DNA of 64,000 bases from Bacteroidales bacterium (GTDB lineage Bacteria; Bacteroidota; Bacteroidia; Bacteroidales; UBA932). Shown here one piece after another: positions 26,653-35,679 of this stretch (its first letter is position 1; the number at the start of each line of letters is the position of its first letter). The translations under genes were made by a program, and so were the position numbers. The notes beneath the pieces were generated by a model. It ran no database searches and was not told the DNA's origin. It saw only the letters and a program-made list of their open reading frames with translations. Location of the stretch: positions 496,001 through 560,000 of the forward strand of contig JAFZOK010000013.1 of NCBI GenBank assembly GCA_017550655.1, in the 5' to 3' direction.

Positions 26653-28016
26653 AAGATATCCCGGACTATCTGAGGAATTGAAGCGGCACGGATGACCTTG
26701 ATCTTCTTGTGCTGCTTTTCTTCTTTCTGGCTGTAGGAGGAAATGTAGATTCTCTCGAAGCCGAGTTTTTCAGCCTCGGCGATGCGCCTTTCTATCTGGG
26801 AGACGGGGCGGATTTCTCCGCTGAGGCCAACTTCTGCAGCAAAGGTATATTTCTGGCTGACAGCAACATCGAAGTTGGATGACAGGATGCTCATTATGAT
26901 GGCAAGGTCGCAGGCCGGGTCTGCAACCTTGATGCCTCCGGCGATGTTGAGGAAGACGTCCTTTGCCCCGATCTTGAAGCCCACTCTTTTTTCCAGGACG
27001 GCAAGCAGCATGTTGAGCCTTCTTACATCAAAGCCTGTGGCGGATCGCTGAGGAGTGCCGTATGCGGCGGTTGATACAAGGGCCTGCACCTCAATAAGGA
27101 ACGGGCGGGTTCCGTCCAGCATTGCGGCAACGGCGCTTCCGCTCAAGGATTCCTCGTGGGTGGAGATGAACATCTCGCTTGGGTTGAGAACTTCCCTTAG
27201 ACCGGTTCCGGTCATCTCGTAAACGGCAAGTTCCGCGGATGCCCCGAAACGGTTCTTGATGCTTCTGAGGATGCGGAAGGAATGCCTTGTGTCGCCTTCA
27301 AACTGAAGGACTACATCCACAATGTGTTCCAGCACCTTAGGTCCGGCGATGGTTCCGTCCTTGGTGATGTGGCCGATGATGATTACCGGGGTGTTGGTTT
27401 CCTTTGCATAGCGCAGAAGGGAAACCGCGCATTCCTTAACCTGGGACACGCTTCCGGCAGAAGACTCCACAACCGTTGAGAAAATGGTCTGGATGGAATC
27501 TATTATCATCAGGTCAGGCTTGATAGCCTTTGCCTGCTCAAGGATGTTGTCCAGAGAAGTTTCAGGAAGGATGTAGCAGCCATCGTGGATTCCTCCAAGC
27601 CTTTCTGCCCTCATCTTGATCTGCCTTGCGCTTTCCTCGCCGGAAACATAGAGGGTCTTTAGACTAGGGTTTGAAAGCGGAATCTGCAGGCTGAGAGTGG
27701 ACTTTCCGATACCAGGTTCTCCGCCAATCAGCACCAGCGAGCCTTTTACCATTCCCCCGCCCAGAATCCTGTCGAGTTCCCCAAGGCTTCCGAAGGAAAT
27801 TCTTTCCTCATTCCCGCTGGCATCTATATCGCTGAGCCTCTGTGGTTTGGCATTCACTCCCGGAGCCGCATAGCTCTTTGAAGGCCCTCCTTCAGAGCGG
27901 CTTACAACCTCCTCCACCATAGTGTTCCACTGTCCGCAGGAAGGGCACTGACCCATCCACTTCGGACTCTCGTAACCGCAATTGTTGCAGAAAAACGCTT
28001 TCTTGACCTTTGCCAT
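26640..28016 (-). CDS. radA: DNA repair protein RadA
   Basis: A 458-residue RecA-like helicase that helps branch migration in recombination. N-terminal zinc finger CNNCGYESPKWMGQCPSCGQW (residues 10-30 region), Walker A GGEPGIGKSTLSLQ, the RadA-specific KNRFG motif in SIKNRFGA, and a C-terminal Lon-protease-like domain (DVFLNIAGGIKVADPACDLA). Every family motif is present. It is convergent with prmC, overlapping by 13 bases. Confidence 0.96.
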   Translation of the reverse strand: MAKVKKAFFCNNCGYESPKWMGQCPSCGQWNTMVEEVVSRSEGGPSKSYAAPGVNAKPQRLSDIDASGNEERISFGSLGELDRILGGGMVKGSLVLIGGEPGIGKSTLSLQIPLSNPSLKTLYVSGEESARQIKMRAERLGGIHDGCYILPETSLDNILEQAKAIKPDLMIIDSIQTIFSTVVESSAGSVSQVKECAVSLLRYAKETNTPVIIIGHITKDGTIAGPKVLEHIVDVVLQFEGDTRHSFRILRSIKNRFGASAELAVYEMTGTGLREVLNPSEMFISTHEESLSGSAVAAMLDGTRPFLIEVQALVSTAAYGTPQRSATGFDVRRLNMLLAVLEKRVGFKIGAKDVFLNIAGGIKVADPACDLAIIMSILSSNFDVAVSQKYTFAAEVGLSGEIRPVSQIERRIAEAEKLGFERIYISSYSQKEEKQHKKIKVIRAASIPQIVRDIFQEQ

Positions 28017-28069
28017 AAATACTCAAAATCTCTTTTAATCCCGTATCAAAGATACAACACTATCAATGA

Positions 28070-28978
28070 TTATTGATGACAAAAGAAGTGTTTCTGGAGT
28101 TTTTCTGCTTCTGCAATTAGTTTCTTGGGGTTGGATTTCTTGAGTTTAAGAAGGTTTTGTAATTTCCATCGGATTGACGGGTAGTCTTTGAAGTATCCGA
28201 ATTCAAAATGATTCCAGTCTGGATCGGCATTTTCAAAACTGACAAGGAAAGCCTTGTCATCATCTGTTAGCAGGTTATTAACATCGGCAATAAGTTTTGC
28301 TCTGGTTTCTTCAAAATCCTGATATGTGAAATCTATTTCTGTCATTCCCTCAAACTGGTTCATTAGTGTTGCTCTTTGATCCAGAAGGGTGGGAGAGAAA
28401 GATTCATAAAGAGGACGGTCGCTGCCCAAAATGCAGAAAAGAAAACCTTCTCTTGTCTTTTCCAGAGGGTATTCCATATAGCGGATGTCAAACAGGTCTC
28501 TTGGATGCTGGCGAGAGAGGGCTGCTGCCATTTTGCCACCGTATAATAATGTCAGGGGAACAATGTCTGCCTCACAATATAAACGGAATTTTTCCTGAGC
28601 CTTTTTGCAAAGTGGCATCCTTACTGCATCACATCCAACAATGCCACGCTTTGTAAGATTTACTTCAATCTTGATTTGATTTCTCTGATATTCACAGAGG
28701 AGTTTACAGGTGTCTGATTTGTGGATGATGTGAATGCCTGGAAATACCGATTTTGCTCTACGGGAAATGGATTCCAGATTCTCGTTGATGTGAAGCAGAC
28801 TTTCTTCGCGATTTTCTAAAGGTATATAAGTCAGGTCAATATCAATGGAACCGCGTGGCATATTGCGGACAAAGAGGTTAATGGCGGTTCCTCCGTGAAT
28901 GGCGAATACATTATTCTCTGCAACTAACGGAATCAGACGGATTAGAAGTTCAACCTTTTGTTTGTATTTCTCATTCAT
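28070..28978 (-). CDS. abiEii: AbiEii/AbiGii-type nucleotidyltransferase toxin
   Basis: A 302-residue toxin of a type IV-like abortive-infection system. The nucleotidyltransferase site GGTAINLFVRNMPRGSIDIDL (start near residue 29) holds the GG and DxD of the DNA polymerase beta superfamily, and the second conserved part LLYGGKMAAALSRQHPRDLFDI carries the Lys and Asp of the family. Such toxins transfer nucleotides to tRNA or bind GTP to stop growth. It overlaps the antitoxin gene by 8 bases, the usual AbiEi-AbiEii layout. The region is more A+T-rich than its neighbours, suggesting transfer. Confidence 0.9.
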   Translation of the reverse strand: MNEKYKQKVELLIRLIPLVAENNVFAIHGGTAINLFVRNMPRGSIDIDLTYIPLENREESLLHINENLESISRRAKSVFPGIHIIHKSDTCKLLCEYQRNQIKIEVNLTKRGIVGCDAVRMPLCKKAQEKFRLYCEADIVPLTLLYGGKMAAALSRQHPRDLFDIRYMEYPLEKTREGFLFCILGSDRPLYESFSPTLLDQRATLMNQFEGMTEIDFTYQDFEETRAKLIADVNNLLTDDDKAFLVSFENADPDWNHFEFGYFKDYPSIRWKLQNLLKLKKSNPKKLIAEAEKLQKHFFCHQ

Positions 28979-29729
28979 AATTGACGAGTTCGGCAGGAAT
29001 GGTTATCTGATATTTGCCGATGTATTTTCCGTTTTCACCAATGACGCGCTTTCCTCTGCCAAGAGAGATTTTTGTCTGGTCTATGGATTTGAACCAGAAG
29101 TGCGCCGCTTTCTCCGCCATATATAGGAAAAGCCGCTTTACCTTGACCGAAGAGCAGGATTCAAGAAGATCCTGAACAAGATTCGGACGCAGTGCGGTAA
29201 GCATTTCCATCAGGTAATATACATCCATCAGATTGTAGAGTTCCGGTGAGAGATGAAGACATTCCATAATGGCTCGCTCCGGACTTGATATCAGAAGTTC
29301 ACGGCCGTTATCCTCTATAGTTTCAAGTCCCATCTCTTTTGGGAATACACTCGTCGTGTAATAATGCACATCAATATCCCAATTACCCTTGGAGAGCCAT
29401 AAAGGGAGTCTGTTTTCCTTTTCTGTAAAAAGACAGGCGGCAGGTTTTCCCATTACTATGAAATGAGAAAATCCCCTTAGTTCCAATGCGGATGCCGCCC
29501 CTATATGGCATTGCTTTCCAAGCTGGCGGTTATAGGAAGCTATGGCTCCGTAAAGCGTAGGTTTACTGCCTTCGATTTTGTAAACGCCTTGAGCAATTCT
29601 CTCAAGCCATCCGCTATGAGTGTAAAGGGTTTGCTCTTTACGGTCTATTCCCTTTTTGGCCATCCAGGAAGAGAACAACAGGGAATCTCTTGGTATAATG
29701 TCTAGAAGTTTCTTAATTTTTGTTGCCAT
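28971..29729 (-). CDS. abiEi: AbiEi-family antitoxin
   Basis: A 252-residue antitoxin. The N-terminal winged helix (FSSWMAKKGIDRKEQTLYTHSGWLERIAQGVYKIEG) matches the AbiEi DNA-binding domain. The C-terminal antitoxin domain includes the family pattern LLISSPERAIMECL. AbiEi proteins block the toxin and repress their own promoter at repeated sites. The ATG at 29729 (MATKIKKLLDIIP) is chosen because it lies just 18 bases downstream of a perfect -7 box; a longer upstream open frame would include the promoter. Confidence 0.9.
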   Translation of the reverse strand: MATKIKKLLDIIPRDSLLFSSWMAKKGIDRKEQTLYTHSGWLERIAQGVYKIEGSKPTLYGAIASYNRQLGKQCHIGAASALELRGFSHFIVMGKPAACLFTEKENRLPLWLSKGNWDIDVHYYTTSVFPKEMGLETIEDNGRELLISSPERAIMECLHLSPELYNLMDVYYLMEMLTALRPNLVQDLLESCSSVKVKRLFLYMAEKAAHFWFKSIDQTKISLGRGKRVIGENGKYIGKYQITIPAELVNYE

Positions 29730-29746
29730 TGTATATAAATATACCG

Positions 29747-29778
29747 CAAATATAAACCAATATAAACCATTTTGCAAA
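29747..29778 (-). promoter_or_regulatory. abiE promoter
   Basis: On the minus strand TTTG (29778-29775), 20-base spacer, TATATTTG (29754-29747): an exact Bacteroidota promoter, giving a very short leader before the abiEi ATG at 29729. Confidence 0.75.
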
Positions 29779-29810
29779 AAAGACCGCAAGATGTTATTTC
29801 CAGATAACAT
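29749..29810 (-). promoter_or_regulatory. Candidate AbiEi operator: tandem 10-mer and upstream palindrome
   Basis: The 10-base unit AATATAAACC occurs twice in tandem (29749-29768, plus-strand reading), filling the promoter spacer and touching the -7 box. Upstream is a palindrome ATGTTAT (29791-29797) / ATAACAT (29804-29810), flanked by two copies of ATTTTGCAA (29769-29777 and 29811-29819). The arrangement suits an autorepressing AbiEi. Binding is inferred. Confidence 0.5.
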
Positions 29811-29970
29811 ATTTTGCAAGAATGTGTTAACCCCATCTATCATACGGGCAAATATAAAATGGAGCTTTTGCCTTTTCCAAACCAAACGGTAAAATTGACT
29901 ATGTCCGCCCTCCAAAATTCTAGCTTTTCGGTTATTATTACGAGCCTTTCTGTCTTTAGGAGAAATAAGT

Positions 29971-29978
29971 TATATTTG
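29971..29978 (+). promoter_or_regulatory. Putative -7 box of the serine hydrolase promoter
   Basis: TATATTTG matches TAnnTTTG, 25 bases before the ATG at 30003. At the expected -33 distance is TTTC (29947-29950), three of four bases. Confidence 0.5.
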
Positions 29979-30002
29979 TAAGAAGGATTCATTTTTATTC
30001 TT

Positions 30003-31655
30003 ATGAAACGCTTATTTCTTTTCTCGGCGATGATGCTGGGCCTTCTGGCTCCGCTTTCCGCACAGGACTCTGATTTTGCAAAGAAGGTTGACGATTATGT
30101 TCTTCAGGTGATGGACACCTGGCAGCTGCCTGGTGCGGCTGTTGCGATTTCCGTGGACAACAAGGTTGTATTCATGAAGGCTTACGGAGTGAAGGAGCTC
30201 AGGCCTGCGGACGGTGTAGGATTTGCAGGAGTGAAATATGACGAATGCAAGTTTGCCCAGGCTGGAGTGAAGCCGGTTGTTAACAAGCCGGGAGATCTGG
30301 TAAACACTTCTTCACTTTTCCAGATAGCCTCTGTGTCAAAGTCCTTTACGGCAACCGTTATGGCGCAGCTGGTTAACGAGGGGAAGTTCAAGTGGACGGA
30401 TACCGTTAAGAACCTGTTGCCTGATTTCAGGATGTTCCCGGGAGACGATTACGTGACAAACAACATGCTGGTAAGGGATGCGCTTCTGCACTCCACCGGA
30501 CTTGTGAACGAAGCCGGAACATACTTTGGAAACCTGGGCTATGACAGGGACGAGACCTACACTATGCTCGGTCTTCTGAAGCCTGGATTCAGTTTCCGAA
30601 GCGGATATGACTACAACAACATAACCTTTGTGGTATGCTCCAAGCTCATAGAGAAATACACGGGAAAGAGCTGGGAGGAAAACATCCGGGAAAGAGTTTT
30701 CAAGCCACTGGGAATGACATCCTCCACAATGAATGCGGACGGATTTGCCGCAGCCAAGGATGTGGTTACTCCTCACGACTGGACATATTCCGGAGAAGGC
30801 AAGGCAACGGTCCTTCCTTTGTACGGAGACGAGCAGGCCCTGAACTGGCTGACGGTGATTGGACCGGCAGGAAGCCTCTGCTCAACTGTGGAAGACCTGA
30901 TAAAGTATGCGCAGTTCCACTGCAACAACGGCTATGTTGTTAATCGCGACAAGGCCGGGAATGTTGTGGACACCACGTTCATTATGCCAAGGAAGGCAAT
31001 GCTTCCGCTGCACAGGGGATATACGGTTACAAGCCAGGACTCAACGATGATGCGCCTTTACGGAATGTGCTGGTTTATAGAGCAGAACAATAGATACAAG
31101 CTGTATTTCCACACGGGAACTTCCTGGGGAGTTACAGCCATCTGCTACTTTGTTCCGGAGCTGAAACTGGCAGGCTGCGTGCTGCTTAACTGCGAGGTCG
31201 GGTCGAATCCTCGCTATGCTATAATGAGGAGAGTTATAGATCTTGTAAGGGGAGAAAAGGAACCTCTCCGCGATTACAGTGCAGAATACTGGAAAGACTA
31301 CACATCCTATAGAGACAAAGCCATCGCCGAAGAAAAGGCAAAACCAAAACCAGATGTGTTCCCAGAAGTTGCGGACAAGAGCATATTTGCCGGAACATAT
31401 ACAAAAGAGGCTCCGTTCGGAGACATAATCATCACCTGTGAGAAAGGAAAGCTGTACAGGATGCCAGCCAAGTTTGCGGGAAAGAAAGAGTGGAAGAAAG
31501 AGCTCAAGCACAAGAGCGGAACAACATACGTCTTCCGCAGCGACGGACACGGCTTTGAGCTGACTTTCAATATGGATAACGGCAAGGTAACCGGCTTCGA
31601 CCAGGAATTCGGAGAGGGCGAGGAAAAAGCCTTCGGAGGATGGACAAAGAAATAA
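30003..31655 (+). CDS. Secreted class C beta-lactamase-like serine hydrolase with C-terminal DUF3471
   Basis: A 550-residue periplasmic protein: signal peptide ending at SAQ (residue 20), a class C beta-lactamase/D-alanyl carboxypeptidase-type domain (about 25-420) with the SxxK nucleophile in ASVSKSFTA, YxN in YDYNNI, and a histidine-containing third motif HTGTSWG. A beta-rich DUF3471 domain occupies the last 100 residues. The family includes peptidases, esterases and true beta-lactamases; the function here cannot be fixed. The next gene begins 15 bases on and is also exported, so the two probably work together. Confidence 0.85.
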   Translation: MKRLFLFSAMMLGLLAPLSAQDSDFAKKVDDYVLQVMDTWQLPGAAVAISVDNKVVFMKAYGVKELRPADGVGFAGVKYDECKFAQAGVKPVVNKPGDLVNTSSLFQIASVSKSFTATVMAQLVNEGKFKWTDTVKNLLPDFRMFPGDDYVTNNMLVRDALLHSTGLVNEAGTYFGNLGYDRDETYTMLGLLKPGFSFRSGYDYNNITFVVCSKLIEKYTGKSWEENIRERVFKPLGMTSSTMNADGFAAAKDVVTPHDWTYSGEGKATVLPLYGDEQALNWLTVIGPAGSLCSTVEDLIKYAQFHCNNGYVVNRDKAGNVVDTTFIMPRKAMLPLHRGYTVTSQDSTMMRLYGMCWFIEQNNRYKLYFHTGTSWGVTAICYFVPELKLAGCVLLNCEVGSNPRYAIMRRVIDLVRGEKEPLRDYSAEYWKDYTSYRDKAIAEEKAKPKPDVFPEVADKSIFAGTYTKEAPFGDIIITCEKGKLYRMPAKFAGKKEWKKELKHKSGTTYVFRSDGHGFELTFNMDNGKVTGFDQEFGEGEEKAFGGWTKK

Positions 31656-31670
31656 AAAACACAGACAGAT

Positions 31671-32450
31671 ATGAAAAGATTCTTTTTTGCTGTAGCAGTT
31701 TTGATGCTGCTCGTTCCACTGGGAGTCAGCGCCCAGAAGAAACCGGTTATCGGAGTGTCCTGCTCCATAGACGGAAGCACCGTTGAGGCGGGAATGACCT
31801 ACATTGTCAGCGTAAGGAAGGCCGGAGGAATTCCGTTTATAATTCCGCTTACTACTTCCGAGGCTGAGATAGACGAGTATCTGGACAAGATAGACGGTCT
31901 GCTTATGACGGGAGGAGAAGATGTCAGTCCTCTTCTGTTCGGGCAGGAGCCGAGCCCGTTCCTTGGAACTGTGGTGCCGGACAGGGATACATACGATTTG
32001 ACTTTGATAAGAAAGGCTGTTTTAAAAGGCATTCCTATTCTTGGAATCTGCCGCGGAATCCAGTGCCTTAACATCGCTATGGGAGGAGACCTGATCCAGG
32101 ACATTCCGTCAGAGGTGGAAGACGCTATCCAGCACCGCCAGACGGGCCCCCGCTCTTACGGCAGCCATACGATTACCATAGAGAAAGGCTCCCTGATGGC
32201 AAAGCTTCTCGGTGAAAAAGAGGTTGCAGTAAACTCGTTCCACCATCAGGCCTGCGGCAAGGTGGCTCCTTGCTTCAAAGTCACGGCAAAGGCTCCGGAC
32301 GGAATAATAGAAGCCATCGAGAGCGCGGACGGAAAGTTTTTCGGCGTGCAGTTCCATCCGGAAGGATTCGTGTATTCCGGAAAGAAGGCATTTCTGCCGA
32401 TATTCCAGCATCTGGTTAAGATGGCCGGAGAATATGCAGCGTCCAAGTAG
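31671..32450 (+). CDS. Exported class I glutamine amidotransferase-like peptidase (C26 / PuuD family)
   Basis: A 259-residue protein with signal peptide (MKRFFFAVAVLMLLVPLGVSA). The catalytic Cys is in LGICRGIQCLNIA, and the His in VQFHPEG with a following Glu. LMTGGEDVSPLLF is the PuuD-type motif. Family members cleave gamma-glutamyl bonds, as in gamma-glutamyl-GABA. The signal peptide moves the activity to the periplasm, where gamma-D-glutamyl bonds of peptidoglycan are a possible target (inference). It is paired with the serine hydrolase upstream. Confidence 0.87.
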   Translation: MKRFFFAVAVLMLLVPLGVSAQKKPVIGVSCSIDGSTVEAGMTYIVSVRKAGGIPFIIPLTTSEAEIDEYLDKIDGLLMTGGEDVSPLLFGQEPSPFLGTVVPDRDTYDLTLIRKAVLKGIPILGICRGIQCLNIAMGGDLIQDIPSEVEDAIQHRQTGPRSYGSHTITIEKGSLMAKLLGEKEVAVNSFHHQACGKVAPCFKVTAKAPDGIIEAIESADGKFFGVQFHPEGFVYSGKKAFLPIFQHLVKMAGEYAASK

Positions 32451-32451
32451 A

Positions 32452-34635
32452 TTATCCCAAGCGGTTTGAATCGCTGAGGATCTGATATATGAGTTTGTTG
32501 AGAGAGTCTGATTTCATCAGGCTCTCCATCGTTATGTGGCAGCGGTATTTCCAGACGTGGTCCTTGTCTTCGGGGTCGTTGATTCTCTCGGAATAAGGGA
32601 AGCGGGTGCGGGTCTTTGAGTCAAGGCTCAGCCAGTCCTGGAAGGTAACCATCGCGAACATGCTGTCTTTCCCGAGAGCATTTTTCATCTCGTCGAGGCA
32701 TTCCTCCTTTGTGGAATCGAAGAATGTTTTCTTCTTGTCTTCAGACTTGAAAGATATGGTCTGGAGCCTTTCCCCAAGCCAGGTGCGGAGAGTCCTTCCG
32801 TCTGAAGATGAGGTATATATGGTGCTGAGGTAGGAAGGCTCTTCATTTTCTTTCTCCGCGATGGCGTGAGGCAGGATTCTGAGGCTCTCCCAGCCGTCTC
32901 CCCAAACCATCATGTTGGAAGCGGCCACAATCTGCGGAATCATCTTGTCATAGATTGGGCGGTCCTCCTTTGTGCAGATGTCCGTATCCGGGATGCTGAA
33001 AATGTCCAGATAGGAACTCATTACCCTGATACGCTTTTTCCACCACATGAAATTCTCCTTTGCCAGACCCTCCCAGTTGAAGGCTGCAAAGCCGTCCTTG
33101 TCCACTCCGCTGAAAAGATGAGGAAATTTCCAGCAGTCCACGCTATGCGGAACAACTCTCATCTGGAGCTCTCCCTTGAGGGCAATTCCCTTTGAGTGGG
33201 CGTATGAAATGACTCCGCCCAGCTGACGGAAGAGGTGATACTGGATCCAGATGTAAAGCTGGGTGCGGAAATGGATTTTCCGGATATCCTCCTCCTTAAA
33301 CCCGGAAAGAACCTTGTGGGCTGCAACGTATGTCTTGGAAAGAACCTTTCCGCCAAACGCCACTGCGATGTCTTCCGAATATGTGCTGAACGCTTCCCAC
33401 CGGGAGAAATCAGCGGTCTTGTAAAAGTCTCTGAGAGAGCAGAAAAGGGCATAGCCGCAAAGCCAGTCCTTGTGCTCGTTCATGAACTTGTAGAAATCCG
33501 GATGGGCCTCGTCTGTCTTTCCGTTCTGGGCGAAGAGATCTTCCAGGTACTTCATCTTGAAAGCATAAAGGTCTTCCCAGTCTACAGTGGCCCTTCTGCT
33601 CAGCGATTTCATTTCCCTTGCGGCATCCTTTGCCTTGCGGGAATCCGAAAGCGTGCCGAGGGAATTCAGGCTCACGAACATCGGGTTGATGCCAAGGGAC
33701 GTGATGCATTTGTAAGGAGAAGAATCCTTGCCTGTAAAAGTTTGAGTTGTATCGTTGACAGGAAGAATTTCCAGAACTCTCATTCCGGTTTTCTGAGCCC
33801 AGTCTGCAAGACTCTTCAGATTCTCTATGGTTCCGCATCCGTCAGGGTTCTCGTCGCGGAGAGAAAACAAAGGCACGCAGCAGCCAGCAAATTTCTTCTG
33901 CACCGGAGGAAATTTAACCTGGGAGTGCTCTATGATTACGGTCTCGTTTTTCTTGATTTCCGGTATCGGGAGATGCCTTTCGGTATCTGTCGGAAGTTCT
34001 TCAAAGACAGATACGCCACTCTTGTCGTTGACCATAGCCAGGCGGTATTTCCATTCCTGTCCGCCGCAACCTTCCGCATCAAAGCTCGCTATCCATTTCA
34101 GACCTTTCAGGCGGGCCATTTTCACCCCGTCTTCCGGCCTCCAGTTGCCCAGGGCCTTTCCCTCTCCGCAGATAACTATGCGGCAGTCTGCGGGAACATT
34201 CGGGACAACGGCCCGGATTATAAGTTCGTGGCTTTTCTTGTGAGTCTGGGTATATGGGCTGTAGTTTGTTCCGTAGAACACGTGCGCAAACGGATCTGTA
34301 AGGAAAGGTGCCTCTTCCGTGTATTCCTGCCAGTGGTCTATGCTCTCGATTCTTGCCGTGGCTGAATTCAGGGCCACTCTTCGTCCTCCGCCAACCTCAT
34401 ATCTCAAAGTTCCGTCTGTCCGCTTTACAAAATATTTGTATCGCAAGACTCTCTCTTTCAGGGAGTCGAACTGAAGTCGCGCTTCCCATACGGTTTCTCC
34501 CTTTGGATTCTTGCCCGCGGCCTTCATCTTGAAGGCGTTGTCCGGATAGTACTTGCCCAAAAGGGGAGAGGACCCGGTGATATAGACCTCTTCACCCGGC
34601 AGGGTATCTACTCTGACTCTCAAGTGTATGATCAT
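32452..34635 (-). CDS. GH77 4-alpha-glucanotransferase-like protein with two CBM20 modules, catalytic motifs missing
   Basis: A 727-residue cytoplasmic protein. Residues 1-105 and about 130-245 are two starch-binding CBM20 modules; 265-727 align by eye with Bacteroidota MalQ (ILPVNDT, SSPYKCITSLGINPMFV, ALKGELQM, FQDWLSLDSKTR, SERINDP). The catalytic core is damaged. After MSSYLDIF (539-546) the RIDHxLGFFRIW nucleophile motif and more than 100 following residues are absent; the GEDLG acid/base motif reads GDGWES; the THD stabiliser reads TIYTSSSD; the GQNWG loop is also missing. Frame and flanking homology are kept, so this looks like a real in-frame loss. It probably binds glycogen without transferase activity. 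Confidence 0.8.
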   Translation of the reverse strand: MIIHLRVRVDTLPGEEVYITGSSPLLGKYYPDNAFKMKAAGKNPKGETVWEARLQFDSLKERVLRYKYFVKRTDGTLRYEVGGGRRVALNSATARIESIDHWQEYTEEAPFLTDPFAHVFYGTNYSPYTQTHKKSHELIIRAVVPNVPADCRIVICGEGKALGNWRPEDGVKMARLKGLKWIASFDAEGCGGQEWKYRLAMVNDKSGVSVFEELPTDTERHLPIPEIKKNETVIIEHSQVKFPPVQKKFAGCCVPLFSLRDENPDGCGTIENLKSLADWAQKTGMRVLEILPVNDTTQTFTGKDSSPYKCITSLGINPMFVSLNSLGTLSDSRKAKDAAREMKSLSRRATVDWEDLYAFKMKYLEDLFAQNGKTDEAHPDFYKFMNEHKDWLCGYALFCSLRDFYKTADFSRWEAFSTYSEDIAVAFGGKVLSKTYVAAHKVLSGFKEEDIRKIHFRTQLYIWIQYHLFRQLGGVISYAHSKGIALKGELQMRVVPHSVDCWKFPHLFSGVDKDGFAAFNWEGLAKENFMWWKKRIRVMSSYLDIFSIPDTDICTKEDRPIYDKMIPQIVAASNMMVWGDGWESLRILPHAIAEKENEEPSYLSTIYTSSSDGRTLRTWLGERLQTISFKSEDKKKTFFDSTKEECLDEMKNALGKDSMFAMVTFQDWLSLDSKTRTRFPYSERINDPEDKDHVWKYRCHITMESLMKSDSLNKLIYQILSDSNRLG

Positions 34636-35657
34636 TGTCTGGCTATTTTTCTTTTAAGGATGGTGTACACTACCAACGATATGGCTCCTGTCAGTATCAT
34701 TATGACAGCCTGGGATTCGTGACTGATAAAAGCGAAAGTCGCCGCTTCTCCCTTTGTCGTAGAGTAGATCTGAGTGGCGGCCAATATTATAATTCCATGA
34801 TATGCGCCAATGCCTCCCTGAACCGGTATAACCCATCCCAGACTTCCCACAACCATCAGAAACATTGCGTCTTTCCATCCCAGGGCGTCCAGCACCGGGA
34901 ATGCCCTGATGGTACAGAAACTGGTTGCCAGGAAACTGCCCCAAAGAAGGATTGTCAGCAGGAAAAACAGCCATTTTCTCTTCATTCCGAAGACCGATTT
35001 CATGCCTTGCCACATGTTGGACATGAAACCAGAAACTTTCTTCCCGAACTTTGTTTTTGCGATTCGCTTTCGGAAGACGTAACCCAGGACACAGAGAATA
35101 ACAATAGCCAGCAATACTATGGCAGTTATCATTAGCGATGAGGATGACATTTTGCCGGAATTCGGGTCTATCATGCTTGACTTGAAGAAACTTCCGAATT
35201 CGCTCCAGCAGGATGCGGCAAATATGAATGTAATGGATATCAGGCAGATAAGATCCCATGCCCTTTCGGCAACCACTGTTCCGACCGCACCTTCGAAAGT
35301 TGTATTTTTCTTCAGGGTGGATACCACTCCGCATCTGACAAACTCACCGATTCTCGGGAAGGCGAAGTTAGCCAGGTTGCCTATGGTTACTCCGTGATAG
35401 GAAGCTCCGAAAGAAGATTCAGGGTCAATCCTGGAGAGCATCATCTGCCATCTGGCACCCCTTATTGAAAATTCTGCCACTCCCACCAGCATAGCCATTA
35501 TTATCCACTCCCAACGGCAGGTGGATAATTTTTCCATGAAATCTTTCCAGGTAATTCCCCTAAAACTGAAATACAGTAACACAATCGCCACCGCAAGCAT
35601 CAGAACATACTGGATTATGTTTTTAGTAGAAAACCGTTTGCCTTTTTCGGCCTGCAT
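34632..35657 (-). CDS. Lysylphosphatidylglycerol synthase/flippase-like (UPF0104) membrane protein
   Basis: A 341-residue protein with about eight membrane helices. GARWQMMLSR, GVTIGNLANFAFPRIGEFVRCG and AERAWDL match the lysylphosphatidylglycerol synthase membrane domain (UPF0104/AglD-type), which moves lipid-linked groups across the membrane. There is no C-terminal synthetase domain, so it is the flippase-like half only. Its 3' end overlaps the GH77-like start by 4 bases, suggesting coupling. The substrate is unknown. Confidence 0.85.
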   Translation of the reverse strand: MQAEKGKRFSTKNIIQYVLMLAVAIVLLYFSFRGITWKDFMEKLSTCRWEWIIMAMLVGVAEFSIRGARWQMMLSRIDPESSFGASYHGVTIGNLANFAFPRIGEFVRCGVVSTLKKNTTFEGAVGTVVAERAWDLICLISITFIFAASCWSEFGSFFKSSMIDPNSGKMSSSSLMITAIVLLAIVILCVLGYVFRKRIAKTKFGKKVSGFMSNMWQGMKSVFGMKRKWLFFLLTILLWGSFLATSFCTIRAFPVLDALGWKDAMFLMVVGSLGWVIPVQGGIGAYHGIIILAATQIYSTTKGEAATFAFISHESQAVIMILTGAISLVVYTILKRKIARQ

Positions 35658-35679
35658 ATACTCTTTTTTAGATTAAAAA

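Noticed and set aside
33019-33022. Sequencing or assembly error as the cause of the missing GH77 motifs
   Set aside because: The frame and the homology continue on both sides of the gap, and two further catalytic motifs away from the gap are also changed, which one error would not explain. Read data would be needed to exclude an assembly deletion fully.
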